Assembly: GCF_016772475.1 (NCBI RefSeq)
Contig: NZ_CP068595.1
Span: forward strand, 5,642,001 to 5,706,000
Direction: 5' to 3'
Source of the DNA: Paenibacillus sonchi
GTDB taxonomy: Bacteria > Bacillota > Bacilli > Paenibacillales > Paenibacillaceae
Length of the DNA stretch: 64,000 nt
Position numbers and translations under genes: made by a program. Below, one piece after another: positions 26,401 to 33,376 of the stretch. The notes under the pieces are model-generated. The model did no database searches. It was given only the letters and a program-made list of their open reading frames with translations, and was not told the origin of the DNA. Numbering within the stretch: the stretch's first letter is position 1; each line of letters starts with the position of its first letter.

Positions 26401-27107
26401 ACATCCGTCTGCTCGCCCCAAATCTGCGGTGAAGCCGGAGGCAGATCCGCATACCAGTCGTAGAAGCTGAGCATCTGCCCGCCTAGCAGCGAGATGAACC
26501 GCGCACCTGAAGCATAGCTGACCATGGACATGGCCGGAATCGGAGTGAAGCCCGCAATCCGGTCCGGCCCGTATTTGCGGATCGTATAGATCAGCTGGGC
26601 CGATATAAGACGGAGCGCATCCTCCCAGGCAACACGGATATGGCCGCCTTTGCCGCGGGCTTTTTTGTAGGAACCGGCTTTCGCAGGGTCTTCCACGATG
26701 CTTGCCCATGCATCCACAGGATTGTCATGCTCAAGTAATGCGGCCTTCCACAGCCGCCACAGCTTCCCTCTCATATAGGGATATTTCACCCGGAGCGGGC
26801 TGTATTCGTACCAGGAAAAGGTCGCCCCTCTGGGACAGCCCCTGGGTTCAAACTCCGGCATATCGGGCCCGCAGGACGGATAGTCAATCTGCTGGTTCTC
26901 CCAGGTGATGATCCCGTTCTTCACAAAAACCTTCCAGCTGCAGGAGCCTGTACAGTTGACCCCGTGTGTAGTGCGGACTACCTTATCATGGGACCAGCGC
27001 TGGCGGTACATATCCTCCCAATCCCTGTTTTTTTCCTCCAGAATGGACCAGTTCCCGGAATAACTTTCGACCGGTTTAAAAAAGTTGAGACCGTATTTTT
27101 TCTTCAT
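23433..27107 (-). CDS. narG: Respiratory nitrate reductase alpha subunit
   Basis: Catalytic molybdenum subunit of 1224 residues, normal for NarG. The N-terminal HGVNCTGSCSW supplies His plus cysteines for the FS0 [4Fe-4S] cluster, and the adjacent YPSCGPDMPEFEPRGCPRG is typical of NarG; the bis-MGD-binding regions follow. There is no Tat-type signal peptide, so the active site faces the cytoplasm as in Bacillus and E. coli. It is the first gene of narGHJI-nreABC-hemerythrin, about 9 kb in one direction, and has paired NreC-like boxes upstream. Confidence 0.98.
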   Translation of the reverse strand: MKKKYGLNFFKPVESYSGNWSILEEKNRDWEDMYRQRWSHDKVVRTTHGVNCTGSCSWKVFVKNGIITWENQQIDYPSCGPDMPEFEPRGCPRGATFSWYEYSPLRVKYPYMRGKLWRLWKAALLEHDNPVDAWASIVEDPAKAGSYKKARGKGGHIRVAWEDALRLISAQLIYTIRKYGPDRIAGFTPIPAMSMVSYASGARFISLLGGQMLSFYDWYADLPPASPQIWGEQTDVPESSDWYNAGYLMMWGSNVPLTRTPDAHFMTEVRYKGTKVVSVAPDLAENVKFADNWLAPNPGTDAALAQAMTHVILKEFYNEREEPMFINYAKQFTDMPFIILLDPHESSLKGGRFLRASDLGEASPHADWKPVIYDTVSGELMVPNGTMGQRWETDKKWNLILEQEDGTKIDPALSVEGLGGQWEEIVFPYFDQAGNGTFKRIIPAMKIRLADGTERYAATVYDLMLSQYGIARTESPWNAKGYDDSSSHYTPAWQEKITSVKSSVVVQIAREFAQNSLDTGGRSMIIMGAGINHWFNSDTIYRSILNLVVLTASQGVNGGGWAHYVGQEKCRPIEGWSTIAFAKDWQGPARQQNATSFFYFATEQWRYEESGTDSLKSPTAGEVAYQHPADYNVLAARLGWLPSFPQFNKNSLLFAEEAAQQGKKSNADIIAHSLEEIKSRKTRFAVEDPGAPENFPRSLFIWRSNLISSSAKGQEYFMKHLLGASDGLLAQPNEEQKPEEIVWREDVEGKLDLMVALDFRMTTTPLYADIVLPAATWYEKTDLSSTDMHPFVHPFNPAVNPLWESRSDWDIYRQLSEVFSEMAKSELPGVYKDLVASPLAHDSISEISQPMGLVKDWAKGEVEAVPGKTMPNLSIVERDYTKIHDKYISLGPNLVVGKAGAHGISFSVAEEYEELKRLNGVFYDESIKNGLPKIQTARQVADTILHLSSATNGRVSQKAYEQAEKDSGVVLRDISADRAAEKITFQSITAQPREVIPTPVFSGSNKQGRRYSPFTTNIERLVPFRTLTGRQHFYIDHEIFQQFGEALPVYKPTLPPMVFGPRDREVKGGQDALVLRYLTPHGKWNIHSTYQDNQHMLTLFRGGPTVWINNEDAEQHGISDNDWLEVYNRNGVVTARAVVSHRMPRGTMFMYHAQDKHIQVPGSEITDTRGGSHNAPTRIHLKPTQMVGGYAQLSYGFNYYGPIGNQRDVYVAVRLKKEVNWLED

Positions 27108-27178
27108 TGCTTACGAACACTCCTTTGCAGAATGAAGGACATGGAAGAGTCACACTCACTTTTCATTCGAATAATTTC

Positions 27179-27243
27179 ATTATGGAGGTCCGGGGCATGA
27201 GTTCCCATTAGGGAATGTCCTATAGTCCCGCGGGAAATCCCTT
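27179..27243 (-). promoter_or_regulatory. narG promoter with paired NreC-like boxes
   Basis: Box 1 at 27209-27222 (TAGGG AATG TCCTA, one mismatch to TAGGG-N4-CCCTA) and box 2 at 27230-27243 (GGG AAAT CCC core) are 21 bp apart centre to centre. Box 1 is 31-32 bp from CATAAT (27184-27179, minus strand), a candidate -10. No good -35 is present, as expected for an activator-dependent promoter. Confidence 0.65.
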
Positions 27244-27328
27244 GATTCCGCCAAAAGCAAAAAAGCCCGCCTCTTCAAGAGGTAAGCTTTTCGCATGTTA
27301 TCGTCAGAAAGGATATCCGCTAAGCCGT

Positions 27329-27394
27329 TAGGGAGTTCCCTCTTTTTGCACGGGGGATGTCCTAACCGGAATTTTCACTGCTTTTCTATATGCT
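27329..27394 (+). promoter_or_regulatory. Promoter of the 27434 hemerythrin gene with paired NreC-like boxes
   Basis: Box 1 at 27329-27342 (TAGGG AGTT CCCTC, one mismatch) and box 2 at 27351-27364 (GGG GATG TCCTA) are 22 bp apart. Box 2 is 31-32 bp from TATGCT (27389-27394). The layout mirrors narG and narK. Together with the narG boxes this accounts for most of the 326-bp gene-free stretch 27108-27433. Confidence 0.6.
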
Positions 27395-27433
27395 ATACTG
27401 AATATACTCAGAAAAAATTGGGGAGGATGGACA

Positions 27434-27859
27434 ATGACAGGACCCTCATTACGCCAGCTGCACGCCCATCATGCGATTCATCAAGGCGGGCTGTCCGGAG
27501 CAGTTGCCAAGACGGAAGAAGTTGAGAAGCTGCTGGAGATTCACGAATTAGAGGTCGCGCGCCAAGCGGCTGATCACCTCGTCGAGTATTGGGAAACCAG
27601 GATACTCAGCCACGCGGAAGCAGAGGAAGAAGGATTCTACCCGGAGATGGCAGCTAATCACCCAAGTCTGCAGGATGCTGTAACGAAGCTAACCCGTGAT
27701 CATGAGCTGCTTCGCACAATCGTTGCGGATATCAAAAGTATGCTTAATGAAGACGGCCTTACACCGGAGGTTATTCAGCAGTTTCATGCCCTTTTAGTGG
27801 TGAACGCTATTCATAGCCGGGATGAGGAAAGGCTGCTGCTGGAGGAGCCGTCAGTATAA
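27434..27859 (+). CDS. Hemerythrin-like protein, divergent from narG
   Basis: A 141-residue helical protein with a hemerythrin ligand pattern: LHAHHAIHQG, ILSHAEAEEEGFYPEM, TRDHELLRT and AIHSRDEERLLLEE. GGGGAGG precedes the ATG. It has its own paired NreC-like boxes and so is probably co-induced with narG. Its 3' end overlaps the nsrR 3' end by 49 bp. An NO- or O2-binding role in nitrate respiration is inferred. Confidence 0.82.
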   Translation: MTGPSLRQLHAHHAIHQGGLSGAVAKTEEVEKLLEIHELEVARQAADHLVEYWETRILSHAEAEEEGFYPEMAANHPSLQDAVTKLTRDHELLRTIVADIKSMLNEDGLTPEVIQQFHALLVVNAIHSRDEERLLLEEPSV

Positions 27860-28311
27860 TCGTTATCGTTACTTGATTCTCTTTGAAAAATAGCCTGCAG
27901 ATCATGCTTATTCAGCAATAAATCCTGTAATGTATATTCACTGAGCACCTGCAAGTAAGCAGCCAATGCTCTGCCAAGCACTCCCTTTAATCCGCACGCC
28001 GGAGAGATCGGACAGTTGTTGCCGGAAGGGTCAAAGCATTCTACCAGATGAAAATCATCTTCCATCCGGCGCACAACTTCTCCAATGTTAATCAGCCCAG
28101 GCGCCCTGGCCAGCCGGATTCCCCCTCCTCTGCCTCTTACCGTTTCAATATACCCTGCTTGCCCAAGTTCATGGGATACCTTCATCAAATGATTTTTGGA
28201 GATATGATAGGCATTTGAAATGTCTTGTATGGTTGAGAGCTCACTCCGCTCTTTCGTCCCGAGATACATGAGGACCCGCAAAGAGAAATCTGTGTACATG
28301 GTTAGTCTCAT
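27811..28311 (-). CDS. nsrR: NsrR-type Rrf2-family NO-sensing repressor
   Basis: About 166 residues. The winged helix (YTDFSLRVLMYLG, ISKNHLMKVSHELGQAGYI, ETVRGRGGGIRLA) and the cysteines C-X7-C-X5-C (CFDPSGNNCPISPAC) match NsrR, whose [4Fe-4S] cluster is destroyed by NO, freeing target promoters. The start at 28311 is preferred, since the ATG at 28323 directly abuts AAGGG. It carries a roughly 20-residue Ser/Asn/Asp-rich C-terminal tail beyond the usual length, encoded opposite the hemerythrin gene. It is divergent from hmp, a classical NsrR target. Confidence 0.92.
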   Translation of the reverse strand: MRLTMYTDFSLRVLMYLGTKERSELSTIQDISNAYHISKNHLMKVSHELGQAGYIETVRGRGGGIRLARAPGLINIGEVVRRMEDDFHLVECFDPSGNNCPISPACGLKGVLGRALAAYLQVLSEYTLQDLLLNKHDLQAIFQRESSNDNDYTDGSSSSSLSSSRL

Positions 28312-28338
28312 TCGATCCACCATCCCTTAGTAGCAGTA

Positions 28339-28406
28339 TGTGATCTTTGTTACAAATAATACCATAAAAATTGTCGATTTTGTTAAAGTGGTATTTTAAA
28401 TATATC
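28339..28406. promoter_or_regulatory. Regulatory sites between nsrR and hmp
   Basis: TGTGA-N6-TTACA at 28339-28354 differs at one position from the Bacillus Fnr/Crp consensus TGTGA-N6-TCACA. At 28391-28406 an AT-rich partial dyad (GTATTTTAAATATATC) resembles Gram-positive NsrR sites. A candidate hmp promoter is TTGTTA (28380-28385), 17 bp, TATCTT (28403-28408), the latter overlapping the dyad. An alternative promoter TTGACT-16-TAAATT starts at 28409. Confidence 0.45.
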
Positions 28407-28462
28407 TTTTGACTATAAAAGAGTATATATTAAATTTGTAATAATGAGAGGAGTGAACGGTT

Positions 28463-29644
28463 ATCTTATCCAAACAAACACGCGATATTGTCAAATCCAC
28501 AGCCCCTGTATTAGCGGAACACGGCACAGCCATTACATCGGTGTTCTACCGGAACCTGTTTGCGGCCCATCCAGAACTTCTGAATGTATTTAATCATGCC
28601 AATCAGGCCCAAGGCCGGCAGCAGGCAGCACTCGCGAATGCGGTGTATGCCGCAGCAGTTCACATTGACAACCTGGAAAATATTTTGCCGGCGGTTGTTC
28701 AGATCGCCCACAAGCATGTCAGCCTTGGCATTAAGCCGGAGCAGTATCCGATTGTCGGCGAGTTTTTGCTGAAAGCCATCAAGGAAGTGCTCGGCGACGC
28801 AGCAACGGACGACATCCTGCAGGCCTGGGAAGAAGCCTATGGCGTGATTGCCGATGCCTTCATCGGTGTTGAAGCGAATATGTACAAGGAAGCCCGGGAG
28901 CAGGAAAACGGCTGGAACTTCTTCAAACCGTTTACGGTTGTCCGCAAGGTACAGGAAAGCGAAAGTATTACATCCTTTTATCTGAAACCGGCAGACGGTT
29001 CCGGCGTGCCGGCGTTCAAGCCGGGCCAGTATATCTCTGTGCGTGTTCTGATTCCGGGTGAACAATACACCATGATCCGCCAGTACAGCCTGTCCCAGGC
29101 GTCAAAGCCGGATGAGTTCCGCATCTCCGTGAAGCGGGAAGCCGACAATGATCCAAATGGTGTAGTCTCTGTCTACCTTCACACACAGGTGAACGAAGGG
29201 GATACGGTGGAAGTAAGCCCGCCTGCCGGTGAATTCCTGCTGGATACTGCCAAAACCACACCGGTCGCGTTTATCTCGGGCGGTGTAGGAATCACGCCGA
29301 TGATGAGCATGCTCGAAACGGTGGCCGTGTCCACACCGGACCGTCCTACGGTTTTCCTGCACGCTGCGCGCAATGAATCGTTTGCCGCTTTTGGTGAGGA
29401 TATCCAAAAACATGCTTTGAACATGACCAACATTCAATATAAAACCTATTTCTCGGACGGCCCCGATGGTCAAATCACCCGTGAAGCACTAGAGGCGTAT
29501 GTTGATCCTACAGGTGATGCCTATGTGTGCGGACCGGTTCCCTTCATGGAAGCTATGATCCGCAGCCTGCTGGCAATGGGGATGAAAGAAGAACAAATTC
29601 ATTATGAGTTTTTTGGTCCGGCCCTGCAATTAGAACATGCATAA
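28463..29644 (+). CDS. hmp: Flavohaemoglobin NO dioxygenase, apparent ATC start
   Basis: Converts NO to nitrate with NAD(P)H and O2. It has a globin domain (about 1-135, with ALANAVYAAAVHIDNLENI and KHVSLGIKPEQYPIVGE including the proximal His), an FAD-binding ferredoxin-reductase domain (RQYSLS) and an NAD domain (ISGGVGITPMMSML, YVCGPVPFM). Family homology runs through LSKQTRDIVKSTAPVLAEHG, which is in frame only upstream of the first standard start, the GTG at 28541. The codon at the expected start is ATC (28463), 9 bp after GAGAGGAG, with a TGA two codons further up. From ATC the protein is 393 residues, a normal length. From the GTG it would lose helix A of the globin. Confidence 0.92.
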   Translation: MLSKQTRDIVKSTAPVLAEHGTAITSVFYRNLFAAHPELLNVFNHANQAQGRQQAALANAVYAAAVHIDNLENILPAVVQIAHKHVSLGIKPEQYPIVGEFLLKAIKEVLGDAATDDILQAWEEAYGVIADAFIGVEANMYKEAREQENGWNFFKPFTVVRKVQESESITSFYLKPADGSGVPAFKPGQYISVRVLIPGEQYTMIRQYSLSQASKPDEFRISVKREADNDPNGVVSVYLHTQVNEGDTVEVSPPAGEFLLDTAKTTPVAFISGGVGITPMMSMLETVAVSTPDRPTVFLHAARNESFAAFGEDIQKHALNMTNIQYKTYFSDGPDGQITREALEAYVDPTGDAYVCGPVPFMEAMIRSLLAMGMKEEQIHYEFFGPALQLEHA

Positions 29645-29664
29645 TTACACGATAACACAAAACA

Positions 29665-29703
29665 GGTACACTGTCCGGTGATGGACGGTGTACCCGTTTT
29701 TTT
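29665..29703 (+). terminator. Rho-independent terminator of hmp
   Basis: GGTACACTGTCC and GGACGGTGTACC form a 12-bp stem (one G-T pair) with a 6-base loop, then CG and seven T residues; 20 bp after the stop. Confidence 0.92.
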
Positions 29704-29714
29704 AGGATTACAGT

Positions 29715-30422
29715 TCAATCCATGTATTTCTCCAAGGAGGGCCGGTTCCGTATAACCATCCGTTTGTTGCCGATCAGTTCAATCAGCCCCAAGTCTTCAA
29801 AGATAGCAAATTTCCGGCTGATCGTTTCCCGGGTGACCCCTGCATAATTTGCCAGCTCTTCACGGGACAGCGGGAGATCGATATGAATACGGCCGCCGCG
29901 CATTTTACCATAGATATCGCTAAGCTCCAGAATCATGTAGGCGATGCGGATTTCCGGGTCCTTGGTTGCCAGACTTTGCGCCAGATTTTCAGTATGGGCC
30001 AGTCTTTTGGTAACCGTCTTTAGCAGCTTGAAGGCGATGTCCGGATTGTCCAGCATGATCCGCTCCATATCCGCTCTGGTCAGCATACAGATGCTGGTGT
30101 CTTTCAATGCATAAGCGCTGAAGTTGCTGAGTTCATCGCTGTTAAAGATGCTAAGCTCACCAAAAAAATCGCCTGCGGTTAAAATGTGCAGGATCTGCTC
30201 CTTCCCCTGCGGCGTCATTTTGGACAATTTAACTTGCCCCTGCTGGATAATGAACAAGGTATCGGTCGGCTGCTCTTCCAGAATCAGCGCCTGTCCCTTG
30301 GCATATTTCCGGTGGATAATCATGGCGCTGATCCGGGAGAGGTCGGCACCAGACAGCGAAGCAAAGATCGGCACCTTGCGGGTACAGGGCTCTGCGGCAT
30401 TTTGACAGGAATGTTCCGGCAT
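29715..30422 (-). CDS. Crp/Fnr-family transcription regulator
   Basis: About 235 residues: an N-terminal cyclic-nucleotide-binding-like beta barrel (GDFFGELSIF) and a C-terminal winged helix with recognition region LANYAGVTRETISRKFAIFED. The start at 30422 has AAAGGAG 9 bp upstream. Two cysteines lie at residues 6 and 13 (CQNAAEPC); the C-terminal cysteine cluster of B. subtilis Fnr is absent, so it is not a plain Fnr orthologue. It is the last gene of the flavodiiron/rubredoxin run, so it may sense oxygen, NO or redox and control these genes and the Crp-type box near hmp. The signal is unproven. Confidence 0.87.
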   Translation of the reverse strand: MPEHSCQNAAEPCTRKVPIFASLSGADLSRISAMIIHRKYAKGQALILEEQPTDTLFIIQQGQVKLSKMTPQGKEQILHILTAGDFFGELSIFNSDELSNFSAYALKDTSICMLTRADMERIMLDNPDIAFKLLKTVTKRLAHTENLAQSLATKDPEIRIAYMILELSDIYGKMRGGRIHIDLPLSREELANYAGVTRETISRKFAIFEDLGLIELIGNKRMVIRNRPSLEKYMD

Positions 30423-30448
30423 CTCGCATCTCTCCTTTTTCGTATTTT

Positions 30449-30610
30449 TTAAGAAATGGGTGAAAAATGGCTGGTGTCTTCTCCGCAGACCGGGCAGACC
30501 CAATCCTCCGGCAAATCTTCAAAAGCAGTGCCCGGTGCCACATCCTCATCGGGGTCGCCAATTGCTGGATCATAAATATAACCGCAGGGTTCACATACAT
30601 ATTTCTTCAT
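30449..30610 (-). CDS. Rubredoxin
   Basis: A 53-residue electron carrier with one iron bound by four cysteines in CEPCGY and CPVCGE, the standard rubredoxin knuckles, with the usual [22 protein letters not shown] between them. AGGAGA lies 9 bp before the ATG. It sits between the rubredoxin reductase (26 bp upstream) and the Crp/Fnr gene. It would carry electrons from the reductase to the flavodiiron protein. Confidence 0.95.
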   Translation of the reverse strand: MKKYVCEPCGYIYDPAIGDPDEDVAPGTAFEDLPEDWVCPVCGEDTSHFSPIS

Positions 30611-30636
30611 CAGGTTCATCTCCTGTTTCGTTAAGG

Positions 30637-31854
30637 TTAGTTGGGCAATCTCGTTTGAACTTCCGACATGATCGCTGAGAGGCTGCGGGAAAGATCAATG
30701 CCTTCCAGACTGCAGCCCGTCTCAACGGCAGATTTATATACCAGTGAAGCAGCGGCGCCTTCCCAAGAAACAGCACCAATTATTGTGTGATCTTTCACAA
30801 ATATCTGTGTGTAAATGCCGTTCTCTTGCACAGACACACTCAGGTCGCACTGTGATTCATCGGTCATTCCAATGGAAAAAAGCGATATTCCAAACGCATT
30901 AAAGTAGGTAACCGGAACCGCTTTACGGTAAGCCGCAGGCTCACTCGCTGCCATATTGTTGCCGGCGACCCGCCCTTGCTCCATAGCTCCTCCCCACAAG
31001 CCTTCAACCTGTCCGTTCATTTCGGCGATATCCCCGGCAGCATATACATGGGGAGCGCTGGTCTGCATATTGGAGTTAACGATAATACCTGAACGGGTAT
31101 CAATCGGTGTATCCTTCACAAGTGTTGTGTTCGGTACGATACCAATCGAGTAAACCACATGATCACAGGCAACTGTAGTTTCATCGTCAAGTGTAACTCC
31201 AGTGACGGCCTCTTCTCCCGTGATCGAGGTTACGCCGGAATGAAGAATGACTTTTACCCCAGCCTGCTCCAGGGTTTCTTTAAGCATCTGTGAAGAGGTT
31301 TCATCCAGTTGTCTGATCATCAACCGTGGTGCCGCTTCGACAACGGTCACTTCGTATCCGGCTTCATGTAAGGCCCATGCGGTTTCCAGCCCCTGCACCC
31401 CACCGCCGATGACAACGATACGGTTCCCGCTTTCGAGGCTGGCTTTCAGCCGGTCGGCATCTTGTAAATCCCGGAGGGTATGAACGTTCTTCAGCCCTGC
31501 ACCTTCTACAGGGAGCGCACGGTTTCTCGCACCCATGCAGAGCAGAAGCTTATGATACACAATCTGTCTGCCATCTGCTGTTTCCACCTGCCGACGGTCC
31601 GTATTGATATGAGTGACCCGGGTAGAAGTGTGGACGGTGATACGGTTGTCCTTGTACCACTTTTCCTTTTTGATCAAGACCTTATCGCTGTGTAAATCGG
31701 TGAACAACCCCTTGGTCAGCTTAATCCGGTTATACGGAAGATGTGCTTCCTCCCCGAAGATGGAGATTTCGGTATCCGGGTCCTGATCCCGAATCGCCTT
31801 GGCGGCATGAACGGCTGCCACTCCGCTGCCTACAATCACATAATGTTTGGACAT
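30637..31854 (-). CDS. NADH:rubredoxin reductase-like flavoprotein
   Basis: A 405-residue FAD/NAD disulfide-reductase-fold enzyme. An N-terminal FAD motif ([18 protein letters not shown]), a central NAD motif ([16 protein letters not shown]) and the C-terminal FAD contact YAAGDIAEM are visible. It resembles NorW and the N-terminal part of NirB. Placed directly between the flavodiiron gene (15 bp) and rubredoxin, it most likely reduces rubredoxin with NADH. Confidence 0.88.
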   Translation of the reverse strand: MSKHYVIVGSGVAAVHAAKAIRDQDPDTEISIFGEEAHLPYNRIKLTKGLFTDLHSDKVLIKKEKWYKDNRITVHTSTRVTHINTDRRQVETADGRQIVYHKLLLCMGARNRALPVEGAGLKNVHTLRDLQDADRLKASLESGNRIVVIGGGVQGLETAWALHEAGYEVTVVEAAPRLMIRQLDETSSQMLKETLEQAGVKVILHSGVTSITGEEAVTGVTLDDETTVACDHVVYSIGIVPNTTLVKDTPIDTRSGIIVNSNMQTSAPHVYAAGDIAEMNGQVEGLWGGAMEQGRVAGNNMAASEPAAYRKAVPVTYFNAFGISLFSIGMTDESQCDLSVSVQENGIYTQIFVKDHTIIGAVSWEGAAASLVYKSAVETGCSLEGIDLSRSLSAIMSEVQTRLPN

Positions 31855-31869
31855 GAACGTTTGCCCCCC

Positions 31870-33105
31870 TTAATAAGCGCTGAGCAGCAGATCCGAAACA
31901 AATTCCGCAGCATTTTTAATTTTTTGTACTTTCTCGGCATCCTTTGGTGAGAAACGCACCCGGATCGGAAATTCCACATGAATCATTCCTGTTGACTTGA
32001 TGACTTCGGATGTACTCTGTACCGTCATGTTGGTAGTGTTCAGATAATCCTGAATAACCTCTATGGCTTCCCCGCTCCATCCGTAGGAACCAAAAGCAGC
32101 TGCGAGTTTGCCTTCCAGATTCATATTTTTCATTTCTTTCAGAATAGGCTCCAGGTTGCCGATCATATCCGCATATCTGGTGGAGCTTCCGACAAAAACG
32201 GCATCGGCTGAAGCGATGCTGCTCAGAATTTCCGCTGTGCTGCTCTTGTCAGCATCCCACACCTCGGTCTCGATATGATTTTCCTTAAGGCATTCCTGCA
32301 GGATGTTCGCCATTTTTTTGGTATTGTTCTTGAGCGTGGTATAGACAATCGCCGCTTTTTTGCCTTCAGTCGTTTCACGGCTGAGGACATCGTAGAGATC
32401 AATATATTTGCGGATATTTTCCCGGATTAAGAACCCGTGGGAAGGTGCGATCATCTTGATGTCCAGGTCTTGGACGGCCTCGATCAGCGTTCTGACATAT
32501 CTGCGGTGAGGGTGAATGATCGCACTGTAATAGCCTTTGAAGTCATCCGTAATATCGAAGCCGGCCTCATCGCTGAACAGCTTCTCTACCGCAACATGGG
32601 TGCTGAAGATATCACAAGGGAAGAGGATTTTATCTTCCACACAATAGGTGATCATCGTTTCAGCGGTATGAAGATACGGTGTCTCTCTGAACAGCAGCGT
32701 TTTGCCGCCGATATCCAGCGTATCCCCATCGTTCACAACGAGAAAGTTCCGGCTGTGGAGTTTGTACATTTCCTGGAGTTCCGGCACTGCAATCGCGGTG
32801 CAGACAATAGTAGCATTCACAGCCCGTGAAGCCAGCGCAGCCAATCCCCCGGAATGGTCAGGCTCTGTATGGTTGATGACGATATATTCAATATCCATGG
32901 GATCTATAAATTGGCTGAGCCGCTCCGCATACTCACGTCCAAATTCCATATCCACGGTGTCAATCACAGTCGGTTTGCCGGTTTTCAGCAGGTAGGAATT
33001 ATAGGTCGTTCCTTTCGCCAGAATCAGACGATGAAACGGGACTTCACGGTTGTCAATTTTACCGACCCAATACGTATCTTGTGCAATCTTATATTCTGTG
33101 TTCAT
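31870..33105 (-). CDS. Flavodiiron protein (NO and/or O2 reductase)
   Basis: 411 residues. The N-terminal metallo-beta-lactamase-like domain holds the di-iron ligands, starting with His79-x-Glu81-x-Asp83-His84 (HTEPDH), then a His in YLHTAETM, an Asp in FPCDIFSTH and a His in APSHGF. The C-terminal flavodoxin domain (about 250-395, IVYTTLKNNTKKMA, GSSTRYADM, GSYGWSGEA) binds FMN. Family members reduce NO to N2O or O2 to water using rubredoxin. With the next two genes it forms a complete NADH-to-NO chain. It heads the operon. Confidence 0.92.
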   Translation of the reverse strand: MNTEYKIAQDTYWVGKIDNREVPFHRLILAKGTTYNSYLLKTGKPTVIDTVDMEFGREYAERLSQFIDPMDIEYIVINHTEPDHSGGLAALASRAVNATIVCTAIAVPELQEMYKLHSRNFLVVNDGDTLDIGGKTLLFRETPYLHTAETMITYCVEDKILFPCDIFSTHVAVEKLFSDEAGFDITDDFKGYYSAIIHPHRRYVRTLIEAVQDLDIKMIAPSHGFLIRENIRKYIDLYDVLSRETTEGKKAAIVYTTLKNNTKKMANILQECLKENHIETEVWDADKSSTAEILSSIASADAVFVGSSTRYADMIGNLEPILKEMKNMNLEGKLAAAFGSYGWSGEAIEVIQDYLNTTNMTVQSTSEVIKSTGMIHVEFPIRVRFSPKDAEKVQKIKNAAEFVSDLLLSAY

Positions 33106-33121
33106 AAGCTCGCCTCCTGAA

Positions 33122-33136
33122 TGATAATGTTTATCA
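33122..33136. promoter_or_regulatory. Fur-box-like palindrome upstream of the flavodiiron gene
   Basis: TGATAAT-G-TTTATCA is a 7-1-7 dyad with one mismatch to the Bacillus Fur core TGATAAT-N-ATTATCA. It lies 16-31 bp before the ATG at 33105, where a bound repressor would block transcription or initiation. A different AT-rich regulator is possible. Confidence 0.45.
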
Positions 33137-33189
33137 ACAACTTCATTCTATAATGGAGGCTAAACGAAAAGGAGGATTACAATCACATT

Positions 33190-33261
33190 TTGAAAATTTC
33201 CAAAGAAATATTCAAAACGAGTTTCAAAGCAAGCTTCAAGCGAATTTTAAAGAAAGTATGA
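33190..33261 (+). CDS. Possible small cationic peptide (23 residues)
   Basis: A TTG-started frame of 23 codons, KISKEIFKTSFKASFKRILK and then KV, net charge about +7 and amphipathic. AAAAGGAGG lies at 33167-33175, a strong ribosome binding site with no standard start closer by; the gap to the TTG (14 bp) is longer than usual. The DNA is an imperfect 12-bp tandem repeat (xxTTCAAAxx), which may equally be curved DNA upstream of the flavodiiron promoter. Translation is doubtful. Confidence 0.2.
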   Translation: MKISKEIFKTSFKASFKRILKKV

Positions 33262-33376
33262 AAGTTTCAAACTTTATCTTATATAAGTTGACTATACACC
33301 TTTGCAGCCAAACGATTATGCGTTGGATCACTTTTGATGTGAGGCCCGAATGAACAAAATAGCGTCTCCTCACCTT

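Noticed and set aside
27209..27243. Simple chance GC-rich palindromes upstream of narG
   Set aside because: Considered and set aside as the explanation because the same core, pair spacing and distance to a -10 recur at two more promoters of the cluster.
33153..33353. 66-codon plus-strand frame upstream of the flavodiiron gene
   Set aside because: Its ATG has no ribosome binding site; the nearby AAAAGGAGG falls inside the frame. The hydrophobic-every-four pattern comes from the 12-bp DNA repeat.
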